Part shown: positions 7,912 to 16,115 of the stretch, piece after piece
How the letters are laid out: every line of letters begins with the position of its first letter
Position numbering within the stretch: the first letter of the stretch is position 1
Assembly (NCBI GenBank): GCA_013002535.1
Contig: JABDJK010000116.1
Span: forward strand, 1 to 64,000
Length of the DNA: 64,000 nt
Direction: 5' to 3'
From: Hyphococcus sp.
Lineage (GTDB): Bacteria; Pseudomonadota; Alphaproteobacteria; Caulobacterales; Parvularculaceae
Translations under genes and position numbers: made by a program
The notes under the pieces: model-generated
The model's database searches: none
Told to the model about the DNA's origin: nothing
The model's input: only the letters and a program-made list of their open reading frames with translations

Positions 7912-9258
7912 TTAGTTATAAGCGAGCGCGTCTTGCACCAGCTTTGCGACATGGTCGCTGACCTGATCCAGCGCGATCTCTTCGCGTTCTCCGTCAGAAC
8001 GGCGTTTGACCTCAGCCTTGCCGTCTTTCAGGCCGCGTGGGCCAATCACGATCTGGTACGGCAGCCCGATCAGATCCATGCGCGCAAATTTCTCACCACC
8101 GCGGGCCGGCGTGTTGTCATAGAGAACATCAACGCCAGCATCGCTCAGCGACTGGTAGAGTTTTTCGCACGCTGCATCCACCTCCGCGTCGCCAACTTTC
8201 AAATTGATCAGCCCGACATGGAACGGCGCCACCGCCATCGGCCACTTACAGCCATCGCCGTCGTGGAAGGCTTCGATGATCGCGCCAACCAGCCGCGAAA
8301 CGCCAACGCCGTAAGAACCCATTTGCACCGGCACTTCTTTGCCGTCCGGCGTGGCAACCACTGCGTTCATCGCATCGGAATATTTCGTGCCGAAGAAGAA
8401 GATATGCCCGACTTCTATGCCGCGGGCGCTCACTCGATTTCCATCCTCAACGGCGTCTTCAAATTCGTTCTCGTCGTGCTTTTCATCGGTCGCCGCATAA
8501 TATGTCGTGAACTGATCGACCGTCGTTTGCAGATCGCCGTCAAAATCAACATCCTTTGGCGGCACGGGCAATTCGACAATGCGCTTGTCGCAGAAGACAG
8601 CGCTCTCACCAGTATCAGCGAGGACGATAAATTCATGGCTGAGGTCGCCGCCAATCGGCCCCGTATCTGCGCGCATGGGGATTGACTTAAGCCCCATGCG
8701 TTCAAACGTTCGCAAATACGCGATGAACATCTTGTTGTAGCTCTTACGGCCCGCCTCCTCATCGATGTCGAAGGAATAATTGTCCTTCATCAAGAATTCG
8801 CGCCCGCGCATCACGCCAAAGCGCGGTCGCACTTCATCGCGGAATTTCCACTGAATGTGATACATCATCTTCGGCAGGTCTTTGTACGATTTGGCGCCAG
8901 CGCGGAAAATTTCCGTAATCATTTCCTCGTTGGTGGGACCGTAAAGCATTTCGCGATCGGAACGGTCCGTGATGCGCAGCATTTCTTTGCCGTAGGCGTC
9001 ATAGCGCCCGCTTTCACGCCATAAATCCGCCGGCTGGATGGTCGGCATCAACATCTCGACGGCGCCGGCGCGGTTTTGTTCCTCACGCACGATTTGCTCG
9101 ATCTTTTTCAAGACCCGATGGCCGAGCGGCAACCACGCGTAAATCCCCGCGCCTTCCTGACGGATCATGCCCGCGCGCAGCATCAAACGATGGGATGCGA
9201 TCTGGGCCTCCGCAGGGGTTTCCTTCAGAACGGGCAGGAAAAAGGTCGATAGGCGCAT
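7912..9258 (-). CDS. proS: Prolyl-tRNA synthetase, short alphaproteobacterial form
   Basis: Charges tRNA-Pro with proline using ATP (class II synthetase). At 448 residues it is much shorter than the E. coli enzyme (572) and lacks the large editing insertion, as usual in alphaproteobacteria. Misacylated Ala-tRNA-Pro would need a separate editing protein, not seen in this window. Class II motifs are visible: an early segment [19 protein letters not shown], motif 2 near [20 protein letters not shown], and motif 3 in [19 protein letters not shown]-terminal anticodon-binding domain follows ([10 protein letters not shown] onward). The ATG at 9258 begins [10 protein letters not shown], the normal ProS N-terminus. 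Confidence 0.97.
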   Translation of the reverse strand: MRLSTFFLPVLKETPAEAQIASHRLMLRAGMIRQEGAGIYAWLPLGHRVLKKIEQIVREEQNRAGAVEMLMPTIQPADLWRESGRYDAYGKEMLRITDRSDREMLYGPTNEEMITEIFRAGAKSYKDLPKMMYHIQWKFRDEVRPRFGVMRGREFLMKDNYSFDIDEEAGRKSYNKMFIAYLRTFERMGLKSIPMRADTGPIGGDLSHEFIVLADTGESAVFCDKRIVELPVPPKDVDFDGDLQTTVDQFTTYYAATDEKHDENEFEDAVEDGNRVSARGIEVGHIFFFGTKYSDAMNAVVATPDGKEVPVQMGSYGVGVSRLVGAIIEAFHDGDGCKWPMAVAPFHVGLINLKVGDAEVDAACEKLYQSLSDAGVDVLYDNTPARGGEKFARMDLIGLPYQIVIGPRGLKDGKAEVKRRSDGEREEIALDQVSDHVAKLVQDALAYN

Positions 9259-9328
9259 GAGATTGGGTCTGTAACTGCTTCGTGCAGGTTTCTAAGTACG
9301 TACGGGTCGAAAGTCTATCAGCGGGCGC

Positions 9329-9628
9329 TTATTCGCCGCAGAGGTCGTATGGAACCTGGATATAAACGCCGTCTTCCGAATGCGCCGGCAGGAACGCGCG
9401 AAGACGCTGGTTCTCGGGCAGATCACCGACTTCAACGTCAAAGATCAGCGGAAAGCCGGCGCCCGTTGCGGCGTAGGGATTCAAGTCCGCCGCTTCGGCG
9501 TCACCGGTATTCAGAAATTCTGTTTCGGCGGGAACGGCGCAATCATCTGGCGCCACAGTTATTTCTTCTGCGCGCAAATCCGTTGCGAGCAAAATGGCCG
9601 TCGACTGGATAAACAGCACCCGGGTCAT
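9329..9628 (-). CDS. Small secreted protein B of a coupled pair, unknown function
   Basis: I do not recognise this 99-residue protein. A short N-terminal hydrophobic stretch (VLFIQSTAILLATDLRA) followed by EEITVAP looks like a secretion signal. The mature part has two cysteines, one near its start (PDDCAVP) and one four residues from the end (YDLCGE), suited to one disulphide. Its ATG overlaps the stop of the preceding gene (ATGA), so the two are translationally coupled. The partner has the same cysteine layout. It lies 70 bp ahead of proS on the same strand. Function unknown. Confidence 0.5.
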   Translation of the reverse strand: MTRVLFIQSTAILLATDLRAEEITVAPDDCAVPAETEFLNTGDAEAADLNPYAATGAGFPLIFDVEVGDLPENQRLRAFLPAHSEDGVYIQVPYDLCGE

Positions 9629-9939
9629 TCAGAACAGAACCCGCCGCTATTGACGACCTGCGCGCCCTTGGTCTCCTCAATCGCAAGATCAAAACGCCGC
9701 AGGATGCGCTGGCTTGCCCAGCCGGTCACAGGCTGCGGGCGAAACACGATGACGTGGGTCGCGTTGGTTTCATCGTCCACGCGAGTTTCACGGATTACCG
9801 CGCCGGAATTCATCGCGAGCAGATAGCCGGGGCGAATATTATCGCATGGTCCGGGACGGATTACTGTCGTTTCCGCTGTCGCCGAAACCACGAGACAGTT
9901 GATCCACATTGCGCCAAGAATTGCGTGTCGCGTCTTCAT
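9625..9939 (-). CDS. Small secreted protein A of a coupled pair, unknown function
   Basis: An unrecognised 104-residue protein with a plausible signal peptide (MKTRHAILGAMWINCLVVSATAE). The mature domain of about 80 residues has one cysteine near its start (RPGPCDN) and one near its end (GGFCSE), the same arrangement as the next gene's product, which suggests the pair arose by duplication or forms a complex. The segment THVIVFRPQPVTGWASQRILRRFDL is strand-rich by eye. It overlaps the second gene by 4 bp. The tRNA-Leu gene lies 92 bp upstream on the same strand. Function unknown. Confidence 0.5.
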   Translation of the reverse strand: MKTRHAILGAMWINCLVVSATAETTVIRPGPCDNIRPGYLLAMNSGAVIRETRVDDETNATHVIVFRPQPVTGWASQRILRRFDLAIEETKGAQVVNSGGFCSE

Positions 9940-10031
9940 GATGGACGCGTTGCATCGTTTATGCCTTGTTAACTATGTGAGTTTGACGGCGCCCAAATAC
10001 GGGACGGATCAAGAATTTATCTTGGGAAAAA

Positions 10032-10116
10032 TGGTGCGGCCGAGAAGACTCGAACTTCCACGGGTTGCCCCACAGCGACCTCAACGCTGCGCGTCTACCA
10101 ATTCCGCCACGGCCGC
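10032..10116 (-). tRNA. tRNA-Leu (anticodon GAG)
   Basis: The minus strand folds as a type II tRNA. The acceptor stem GCGGCCG pairs with CGGCCGC, then discriminator A and an encoded CCA (10032-10034). The D-arm is GCGGAATTGGTAGACGC. The anticodon stem GCAGC/GCTGT-side closes the loop TTGAGGT, giving anticodon GAG, which reads CUU/CUC leucine codons. A long variable arm (GGGGCAACCC) and a T-arm with GTTCGAGTC follow. The 85-nt length, including CCA, fits tRNA-Leu. Confidence 0.95.
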
Positions 10117-10194
10117 ACGCCGGTTCGGCAGGCGGCGGGGATAGCAAATGGCGTTGCCCCTGTGAAGCCTTAAAAAATGGAGTGTAGCAACCGC

Positions 10195-10422
10195 TTATGC
10201 GGCAATTTCGTCATTAACGGCGACAGTAACCGCCTCGCCGTCGAGGACGACCCGTCCCTCGGCGATTTTGCGCCCATTGGCGAGGATTTCGAGGGATTTC
10301 TGGTCATCGCAGCCAAGGGGGATAAACGCGCCACGGCCGAGCTGAAGAAGCCGGTTGAGCGGCAATTGCGCGGAACCGATTTCAATCGTCAGTTCAACTT
10401 CTATATTGTCGATTGACGCCAT
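10195..10422 (-). CDS. Stand-alone FliN/SpoA-domain protein
   Basis: A 75-residue protein made of a single SpoA (FliN C-terminal) domain: IEVELTIEIGSAQLPLNRLL, then LGRGAFIPLG, SLEILANGRKIAEGRVV and DGEAVTVAVNDEI. It lines up well with the C-terminal half of FliN, the flagellar switch C-ring protein. It lacks the N-terminal extension of typical FliN and has no flagellar neighbours here. The ATG at 10422 is chosen over the track start 17 codons upstream because it begins just before the domain. It is divergent from lipB. It may be a flagellar switch part encoded away from its cluster, or a paralogue with another role. Confidence 0.72.
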   Translation of the reverse strand: MASIDNIEVELTIEIGSAQLPLNRLLQLGRGAFIPLGCDDQKSLEILANGRKIAEGRVVLDGEAVTVAVNDEIAA

Positions 10423-10523
10423 GTTGTGCGTTAACCCATACCCTGCGTGACAGTGAATGAGAGTGCCGATCATTGGTTAGAACCGCGTTAAATCATTCGA
10501 AAGCTTTGTCACAAATCCGGTTA

Positions 10524-11195
10524 ATGGACCCTGTTGACTGGGCGATTTCTGGTGATCTTATCGATTATGAGAAGGCGGTCACCTTCATGGAAACTCGCGC
10601 CTCGGCGATCCGCGCTGGCGAGGCGAACGAGCTTGTCTGGCTGCTCGAACACCCACCGCTCTATACCGGGGGCACCAGCGCCAAAGACAGCGATCTGTTG
10701 AACGCCGACAAATTTCCGGTCTTCGGGGCGTCCCGGGGCGGACAATATACCTACCACGGTCCCGGCCAGCGCGTCGCGTATGTCATGCTCGATCTTGAAA
10801 AACGCGGCAAAGATATTCGCTGCTTTGTTTATGCGTTGGAGCAATGGATTATCGACGCCCTCGCCGAATTCGGGCTGAAGGGCGAGCGACGCGAGACCCG
10901 CGTTGGCGTCTGGATCGATCGCAGCCGACCCGGCGGACAACCGCATGAAGACAAGATCGCTGCCATCGGCGTTCGCGTTCGCCGCTGGGTGAGTTTTCAT
11001 GGCATTGCCCTCAATGTTGAACCGGACCTTTCTCATTTCAGCGGGATTACGCCTTGCGGCGTCAGCGAGGACGAGTTTGGCGTCACCAGCCTTGTTGATC
11101 TTGGCATCCCGGCGACCATGGACGCCGCCGACCGCGCCCTGCGAAAAGCCTTTGAGGGCGTCTTTGGCGCGGCCCGCGAGGTCGAATTAAGTTGA
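10524..11195 (+). CDS. lipB: Lipoyl(octanoyl) transferase LipB
   Basis: Transfers octanoyl groups from acyl carrier protein to lipoyl domains, the first step of lipoate assembly on pyruvate and 2-oxoglutarate dehydrogenases. Conserved features are [23 protein letters not shown], the active-site lysine segment [19 protein letters not shown], and the cysteine of [10 protein letters not shown]. The track start at 10473 is a TTG without a clear ribosome site; I prefer the ATG at 10524 (MDPVDWAIS), which matches where alphaproteobacterial LipB proteins begin, giving 223 residues. The exact start remains uncertain. It is divergent from the FliN-like gene and followed 67 bp later by a reductase gene. 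Confidence 0.93.
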   Translation: MDPVDWAISGDLIDYEKAVTFMETRASAIRAGEANELVWLLEHPPLYTGGTSAKDSDLLNADKFPVFGASRGGQYTYHGPGQRVAYVMLDLEKRGKDIRCFVYALEQWIIDALAEFGLKGERRETRVGVWIDRSRPGGQPHEDKIAAIGVRVRRWVSFHGIALNVEPDLSHFSGITPCGVSEDEFGVTSLVDLGIPATMDAADRALRKAFEGVFGAAREVELS

Positions 11196-11262
11196 TCTGA
11201 TATAGTAGCGGTGTCGAATCACTTGCCCTGTCAGCGCTTTTGGCGCCGAAAGGAGACCGCCC

Positions 11263-12279
11263 TTGGCCGACCTGATCCTAGTCACCGGCGTAAGCGGATT
11301 TATTGCGAAACACGTTGCATTCCAGCTCCTGCAAAAAGGATATGCGGTGCGCGGGACCATCCGGGCGCTGAATAAAGCCGATCAGGTCAAGCGAACATTA
11401 AGCGAGGCTGGCGCCGATATCTCCAATCTGGAATTCGCCGCCGCGGATCTATCCAGCGATGATGGCTGGGACGCGGCCGCGGACGGATGCATTAATGTAT
11501 TGCACATCGCCTCGCCGCTGCCGACATCGCAACCACGCCATCGTGAAGCGCTGGTTCCCGCGGCGCGCGACGGCGCCTTGCGCGTATTAAACGCAAGCCG
11601 CAACGCCGAACGCATCATTATGACATCCTCGATTGCAGCTATGGGGTACAAGGCGGATCGTCCGGCTGAATACACCTTTGGCGAAGACGACTGGAGCGAT
11701 CCGGAATGGCGGGGCTTAACGCCCTATGCGATTTCAAAAACCCGCGCAGAAAAGGCCGCCTGGGACGCCGCCATAGAAGGCGGTTACAAACACAGACTCA
11801 CCGTGATCAATCCGGGATTTGTTTTCGGCCCGGCGCTGGACGATGATTTGGGCGCGTCGATTGAATTGGTCCGCCGTGTAATGACCGGCGACATGCCTGG
11901 CATTCCCCCGATTTCATTCGCGACCGTCGATGTTCGCGACGTCGCGGACCTGCACATTCGCGCTATGGAAATGCCGGAGACTGGCGGGCGACGTTTGATC
12001 GCGGCTGGCGAAACCCTGGCGCTGTCCGACATGGCGGAAATGTTGCGCGAGGAATTTCCGGATTATGCCGACAAAATTCCAACGCGCCGGTTATCCATCA
12101 CTATGATGCGTATATTTGCGCTGTTCAATCGTGATGCAGCGAGCATCAGCGGAAGCCTGGGCCTGACGTCTTACGCCGACGCCAAATATGTAACCGAACT
12201 GACCGGCCAAAAATTCCGCAGCGGACGCGAAGCCCTGTTGGATACGGCGCGCTCGCTGATCAAGATTAAGGCCTTGTAA
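11263..12279 (+). CDS. NAD-dependent epimerase/dehydratase, dihydroflavonol-reductase-like
   Basis: A 338-residue extended short-chain dehydrogenase. The N-terminal Rossmann motif is VTGVSGFIAKHVAFQLLQKG (TGxxGFI type). The catalytic set shows the serine in MTSSIAAMGYK and the Tyr-Lys pair in PYAISKTRAEKAAW. NPGFVFGPALDDD and the later DVRDVADLHIRAM resemble dihydroflavonol-4-reductase/aldehyde reductase relatives, so reduction of an aldehyde or ketone with NAD(P)H is likely; the substrate is unknown. The start is a TTG at 11263, well supported by AAAGGAGA 6-8 bases upstream, and no nearby ATG fits better. Confidence 0.88.
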   Translation: MADLILVTGVSGFIAKHVAFQLLQKGYAVRGTIRALNKADQVKRTLSEAGADISNLEFAAADLSSDDGWDAAADGCINVLHIASPLPTSQPRHREALVPAARDGALRVLNASRNAERIIMTSSIAAMGYKADRPAEYTFGEDDWSDPEWRGLTPYAISKTRAEKAAWDAAIEGGYKHRLTVINPGFVFGPALDDDLGASIELVRRVMTGDMPGIPPISFATVDVRDVADLHIRAMEMPETGGRRLIAAGETLALSDMAEMLREEFPDYADKIPTRRLSITMMRIFALFNRDAASISGSLGLTSYADAKYVTELTGQKFRSGREALLDTARSLIKIKAL

Positions 12280-12365
12280 TATAAGAAGTCCTTCAAATTT
12301 TCCGCGAACCTTCAAACATCGTCAGAAAAACCGTGCTAGTCTGGCTGCCGATATCAATGAGGGTA

Positions 12366-13256
12366 ATGATGATCGATCTGAAGAATTCCACCGCAATCCT
12401 TTTCGCCTGGGCAGTACTTGCAGCAGGGGCTGTCGCACAGGAGCAGGAGGCCAACGCTGATGCGCCGCTCGACCAACGTGACGCAACAGCGCCTCTCACC
12501 CTGACGCCGGTCGATGAAGCGGCGGCACTCCAGGATGTTCCCCCTGCGGAGATCGTGACAGAAGCGGAAACCGCCGTCACGCCCGTTGCTGCGGAAAATG
12601 CGACCGAAGATGGTGCCGGCGAAGGCGTCGATGACGCGCCGGCGCTCGAAGTAAACCCTGACGACATGGCGGACATGTTGAATTCCCGCCAACAATTGCA
12701 GCAAACCTTTACGCTGAAGCGCACCGTTAATGGAGAAGTCGTCGAAACGGACCGGCGCACTGTTGTCTATACGGATGATGTGCCGCTTCGCGAAAGTGAA
12801 GCGACGCTTTCTACAAAAGAGCAATTAATGGCGGCTTTTGACGGTGAATTCCTGACCCGCGTTGAAGCCTTCGAAGAAGCAAAGCTCGATTTCACCATTG
12901 CCGATGTCGATAGCGACGAAGCTATGACTGCCGATGAATTTGCTACGCTCGTTGATAGCTGGCGTAAGAACAATACTCGCCAGGCTGCTGCGCCGAACGA
13001 AGAAATCAAACGCCAGCGCCAGTATGAAGCATTCCTGGAGGAGATCAGTCCGGACGCCGCCGGCATGCAGAACGAAGCCTATGCGCGCGAAAAATTTGCC
13101 TTCATGGCCGGCGCCGCGACTACGATTACACGCAAGGACTATATTCGCGAATATCTGCTCGACTTTGACTCAATGGACGTAGACAAAGATACAATCCTGA
13201 AGGACGAGGAACTGATGCGTTTCCGCGCGCTTAATCGCGGCGAGACAATCGAATAA
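12366..13256 (+). CDS. Secreted EF-hand calcium-binding protein
   Basis: About 296 residues, exported by an N-terminal signal (STAILFAWAVLAAGAVAQEQ), then a long low-complexity acidic region rich in Ala/Glu/Val. The C-terminal part carries two canonical EF-hand loops, DVDSDEAMTADE and DVDKDTILKDEE, both with Asp at positions 1, 3 and 5 and Glu at 12, so calcium binding is likely. Start choice is open: ATG at 12366 or 12369 with GAGGGT upstream; the track uses a GTG at 12333. It stands alone on the plus strand, nine bases from the convergent ATP12 gene. Partner and process unknown. Confidence 0.75.
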   Translation: MMIDLKNSTAILFAWAVLAAGAVAQEQEANADAPLDQRDATAPLTLTPVDEAAALQDVPPAEIVTEAETAVTPVAAENATEDGAGEGVDDAPALEVNPDDMADMLNSRQQLQQTFTLKRTVNGEVVETDRRTVVYTDDVPLRESEATLSTKEQLMAAFDGEFLTRVEAFEEAKLDFTIADVDSDEAMTADEFATLVDSWRKNNTRQAAAPNEEIKRQRQYEAFLEEISPDAAGMQNEAYAREKFAFMAGAATTITRKDYIREYLLDFDSMDVDKDTILKDEELMRFRALNRGETIE

Positions 13257-13265
13257 TACGCGTCG

Positions 13266-13979
13266 TTATTCCGCTTCAAGCAGCCGGAAGAACCGGCCGA
13301 CCGTCAGAAATTCCTCGCGCATCGCGTTTTCGCGGGCTTTTGCTTCGGCGTCGACGCCCCACTTTTCTGCCTGAAATTGTTCGTCGAGGCGAGCGGCGGC
13401 AAATATCTCTTCATCGCCGAACGTGGCCTTGAATTGCGCTAACGCCAGCACTGCAGACCCGGTGATTGCTGTCGCAGTCGAGAGACCGGTGAGCGCTTCC
13501 GGTGAAGCATCAGCCAAAATTCTTTCGACAGCGGCGGCGCATTCCGGCGACTGTTCTATCGCGCCAACGCCTTCCGTCATTTTTAGCCCAACGCCAAATT
13601 CCTTTTCAAACCAATCTAGGTACGGATCCCAAATTTCAGTTTGCCGTGCGACTAACGATTCAGGCGAAGAAGCGCGATAATACAAAAGGTCCGTGCCGAG
13701 ATATTGGAGGACATTACCAACCGCACGTTCCGCTACGTCATCGTCGGCATAAGCCGCAAACAATAGCGCCGTCAGTTTCATGGAATGCCGGTCAATGAAT
13801 TTTTCTTGTGCATCCCATTCTTCAGCGATCGCCGCTGCAAGTGCGTGCGTCGGCGCAGTCAACGCTGTGCGTGAAGGCGTCTTTGCGGCACGCCCATCCA
13901 GCAAGACGCCAAAGCGATCATCAACCGCTTCGACGGAAACGACTTTGTAGAAGCGTTTGATTTTTTGAGGCTCGTCCAT
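13266..13979 (-). CDS. ATP12 family F1-ATPase assembly chaperone
   Basis: A 237-residue homologue of mitochondrial Atp12p, which binds the F1 alpha subunit before it joins the ATP synthase catalytic head. Family features are the opening RFYKVVSVEAVDDRFGVLLDG, the segment AAAIAEEWDAQEKFIDRHSM, the block LGTDLLYYRASSPESLVARQ, and GLSTATAITGSAVLALA near the end. Such genes are almost confined to alphaproteobacteria and mitochondria. The ATG at 13979 shares its A with the stop of the pseudouridine synthase gene (TGATG), so the pair is coupled; the track start is 9 codons upstream inside rluC. It is the last gene of the degP-to-ATP12 chain. Confidence 0.9.
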   Translation of the reverse strand: MDEPQKIKRFYKVVSVEAVDDRFGVLLDGRAAKTPSRTALTAPTHALAAAIAEEWDAQEKFIDRHSMKLTALLFAAYADDDVAERAVGNVLQYLGTDLLYYRASSPESLVARQTEIWDPYLDWFEKEFGVGLKMTEGVGAIEQSPECAAAVERILADASPEALTGLSTATAITGSAVLALAQFKATFGDEEIFAAARLDEQFQAEKWGVDAEAKARENAMREEFLTVGRFFRLLEAE

Positions 13980-14965
13980 CAGCGCAAATCCTGCGGCCAC
14001 TCGCATGTTGCATTCGCGTCAAAAGAGAAAAATTTCCAGGTGTCTTTCATATGGCCTTCTAGCGGCGCGGTGATTGTCGTCTTTTGGCCGGTTAACGGGT
14101 GCGGAAATGTCATAGATCGACAAAACAAATTCAGCTTATCTGATACGCCATCGACAATGGCTTCAGCGCCGCCATATTTTCGGTCACCGACAATCGGGCA
14201 CTCAATCGCCGCTGCATGAACCCGAAGCTGATGGGTACGGCCCGTGATTGGACGCATGGCGACAAAAGTAATGACCCCCGCCTCATCAAGGATCTGATAG
14301 TCAGTGATCGCCGGTTTTGCGTCGCTCGATTTGTTCGGTTGCACTTTCTCAATGTCGCGGTCGCCTTGCCGCACAGTCTGCTTTCCAACCGCCATGGTGA
14401 TTGTGCCTTCGCGCGGACGCGGCGCGCCATTCGTCAACGCCCAATACGTCTTCTCTACGTCATGTTTTTGAAAGGCTTCACCAAGGGCGCTCGCAGCTTT
14501 GCGTGTTTTTGCAACAATCAACAAACCGCCCGTGTCGCGGTCAAGCCGATGAACCAGACGGGGCCGCTCGCCTCCCTCCGCCAGCGCGCCGAGCATGCCG
14601 TCGATATGGCGCTTAGTGTTGGTGCCGCCCTGCACCGCGAGACCGAAAGGTTTGTTCAGGGCGATGATCGCCTTGTCTTCAAAAATCACAAATTTTCGAA
14701 TTTCATCAGCATTCTGCAAGTCTTTAGGCCGGGCTGGCGCGCGCGCCTTGCTCGCCAGATCTCCAAGTGGCGGAATGCGAACCGTCTCGCCTGCATCCAG
14801 CCGACGGTTTGCCTTTATGCGCCCACCGTCTACGCGAATTTGTCCTTTACGCAGGAGTTTTTCCAGCGCGCTGTGGCGCAATTCCGGAAAATGAACCTTG
14901 AACCAACGATCAAGGCGCATGCCGACCTCATCCGTTGACACATCTTTGTGTTGTACATCGCTCAT
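13979..14965 (-). CDS. rluC: Large-subunit pseudouridine synthase, RluC/RluD family
   Basis: A 328-residue RluA-family enzyme that isomerises uridines in 23S rRNA. The N-terminal S4 RNA-binding domain spans about residues 12-75 (GMRLDRWFKVHFPELRHSAL). The catalytic domain has HRLDRDTGGLLIVAKTRKAA with the active aspartate, and RPITGRTHQLRVHAAAI near the end. RluC (modifying 955/2504/2580) is the usual assignment in this gene neighbourhood, but RluC and RluD cannot be separated with certainty by eye. It overlaps crcB upstream by 4 bp and the ATP12 gene by 1 bp. Confidence 0.88.
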   Translation of the reverse strand: MSDVQHKDVSTDEVGMRLDRWFKVHFPELRHSALEKLLRKGQIRVDGGRIKANRRLDAGETVRIPPLGDLASKARAPARPKDLQNADEIRKFVIFEDKAIIALNKPFGLAVQGGTNTKRHIDGMLGALAEGGERPRLVHRLDRDTGGLLIVAKTRKAASALGEAFQKHDVEKTYWALTNGAPRPREGTITMAVGKQTVRQGDRDIEKVQPNKSSDAKPAITDYQILDEAGVITFVAMRPITGRTHQLRVHAAAIECPIVGDRKYGGAEAIVDGVSDKLNLFCRSMTFPHPLTGQKTTITAPLEGHMKDTWKFFSFDANATCEWPQDLR

Positions 14966-15348
14966 AAGAGCTGCCTTCCCGCTGCGAGACCAATCAGCAA
15001 TCCCGATACGGATAGTATGACGGATGCGGCGAGATAAGCGCCGGCGATCATCACGGTTCGGTCCCGGTAAAGCGTGACGACGTCCAGCGAAAAAGTGGAG
15101 AAGGTCGTGAAAGCGCCGAGCAAACCGACGGTCAAAAACGCGCGCATCGCAGCGCTTTGCGGCTCATGTTTTGACAGCCAGACAATGACGAGCCCCATAA
15201 CGAATGAACCAATAACATTGGCGCTGAGCGTACCCCATGGAAAATTCGGACCAAACATATGCAAAGATGCGCGCGAGACGCCGTGGCGCGCCATCGCGCC
15301 CAAAGCGCCGCCGACAGCAATCGCCGCCCAAACGCCGAGCCCGGTCAC
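14962..15348 (-). CDS. crcB: Fluoride exporter CrcB/Fluc
   Basis: A small (128 residues) four-helix membrane protein forming dual-topology dimeric fluoride channels that rid the cytoplasm of fluoride. Seen are the opening helix GVWAAIAVGGALGAMARHGV, the polar pore segment GTLSANVIGSFVMG, and the Phe-box region LGAFTTFSTFSLDV. The last reads LGAF where GGxT/GGLT-like forms are common, a mild variation. The start is a GTG at 15348 overlapping the desaturase stop by 4 bp, and its own stop overlaps rluC by 4 bp. I see no fluoride riboswitch; expression is most simply explained by read-through from rarA. Confidence 0.93.
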   Translation of the reverse strand: MTGLGVWAAIAVGGALGAMARHGVSRASLHMFGPNFPWGTLSANVIGSFVMGLVIVWLSKHEPQSAAMRAFLTVGLLGAFTTFSTFSLDVVTLYRDRTVMIAGAYLAASVILSVSGLLIGLAAGRQLL

Positions 15349-16115
15349 GGCTGCCTCTTCACGAACGGCATGAGAAGCAGAGCGAAAAACCCTTTGTCTT
15401 CTGCACCTTCAATTCCAATCTTCATGCCTAACCGCCTGTTCGCTTTGCTTTTGGATCGAAAAACCCGGTCCCAGAAGCTGAAGACGGTTCCATAGTTGGA
15501 ATTGGTGTCACGCTCAACCGCGTGATGATGCACCCAATGGATCGACGGCGTTACGAAGACGAGTGAAGCGGCCTTTTCCAATGGCGCCAGCAGGCGCAGA
15601 TTTGAATGATGGAACAGCGCTGCGCAAATCAAAATGGTCTCAAATAGGATTACCGTCTCCAGCGTCGGAGCGAGCAACATGATTGGCGCCAGTCGCAGAC
15701 ATGCCGACAATATTACCTCGCCTGCGTGAAACCGAAATGCGCTTGTCGTGTCGAGAAATTCGTCGCGATGATGGACTTCATGAAGCCGCCACATCACCGG
15801 CACGCGGTGATAAGCGCGGTGAACAAAATACGTCCATAAATCCAACAGGAGCAAGTCGATCAGGAGCACAACCAACGCCGTCTCCGGCACCAACTGCGGT
15901 CGGGTCCAAAGTGTGTTGTTTACGCCCCACGCCGTGAGCGGCACAACTATCAGGGGTGAGATCAAAATCGTCAGCAGCCACAAACCGCCATTGCAAAACA
16001 ATCGTCGCGGCGATTTCGGTGGTGAAGCGGCGCGGAATAACCGCTCTGCAGCGAATAATGAAACAAAAGCAACGATCACAATAATCGTTTTTGAAGCAAT
16101 GACGGACTCAATCAT
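15345..16115 (-). CDS. Sterol desaturase/fatty acid hydroxylase family protein
   Basis: A 256-residue integral membrane di-iron oxygenase-type protein. Several hydrophobic spans surround the histidine boxes HRAYH, HEVHH, HHSN and HWVHHH, the ligand set of the family. It probably hydroxylates or desaturates a membrane lipid; the substrate cannot be told. The ATG at 16115 (MIESVIAS) is chosen because it overlaps the rarA stop by 4 bp, whereas the track start lies 11 codons into rarA. It sits between rarA and crcB, which are often close neighbours in alphaproteobacteria, so it looks like a lineage-specific addition to a conserved operon. Confidence 0.87.
   Translation of the reverse strand: MIESVIASKTIIVIVAFVSLFAAERLFRAASPPKSPRRLFCNGGLWLLTILISPLIVVPLTAWGVNNTLWTRPQLVPETALVVLLIDLLLLDLWTYFVHRAYHRVPVMWRLHEVHHRDEFLDTTSAFRFHAGEVILSACLRLAPIMLLAPTLETVILFETILICAALFHHSNLRLLAPLEKAASLVFVTPSIHWVHHHAVERDTNSNYGTVFSFWDRVFRSKSKANRRLGMKIGIEGAEDKGFFALLLMPFVKRQP

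Noticed and set aside
7897-8685. 262-residue plus-strand ORF antisense to proS
   Set aside because: It lies wholly within the well-supported proS gene, has no recognisable domain, and is the kind of antisense shadow expected in GC-biased coding DNA.
14216-14938. 240-residue plus-strand ORF antisense to rluC
   Set aside because: No similarity to anything recognised and fully covered by the rluC reading frame.
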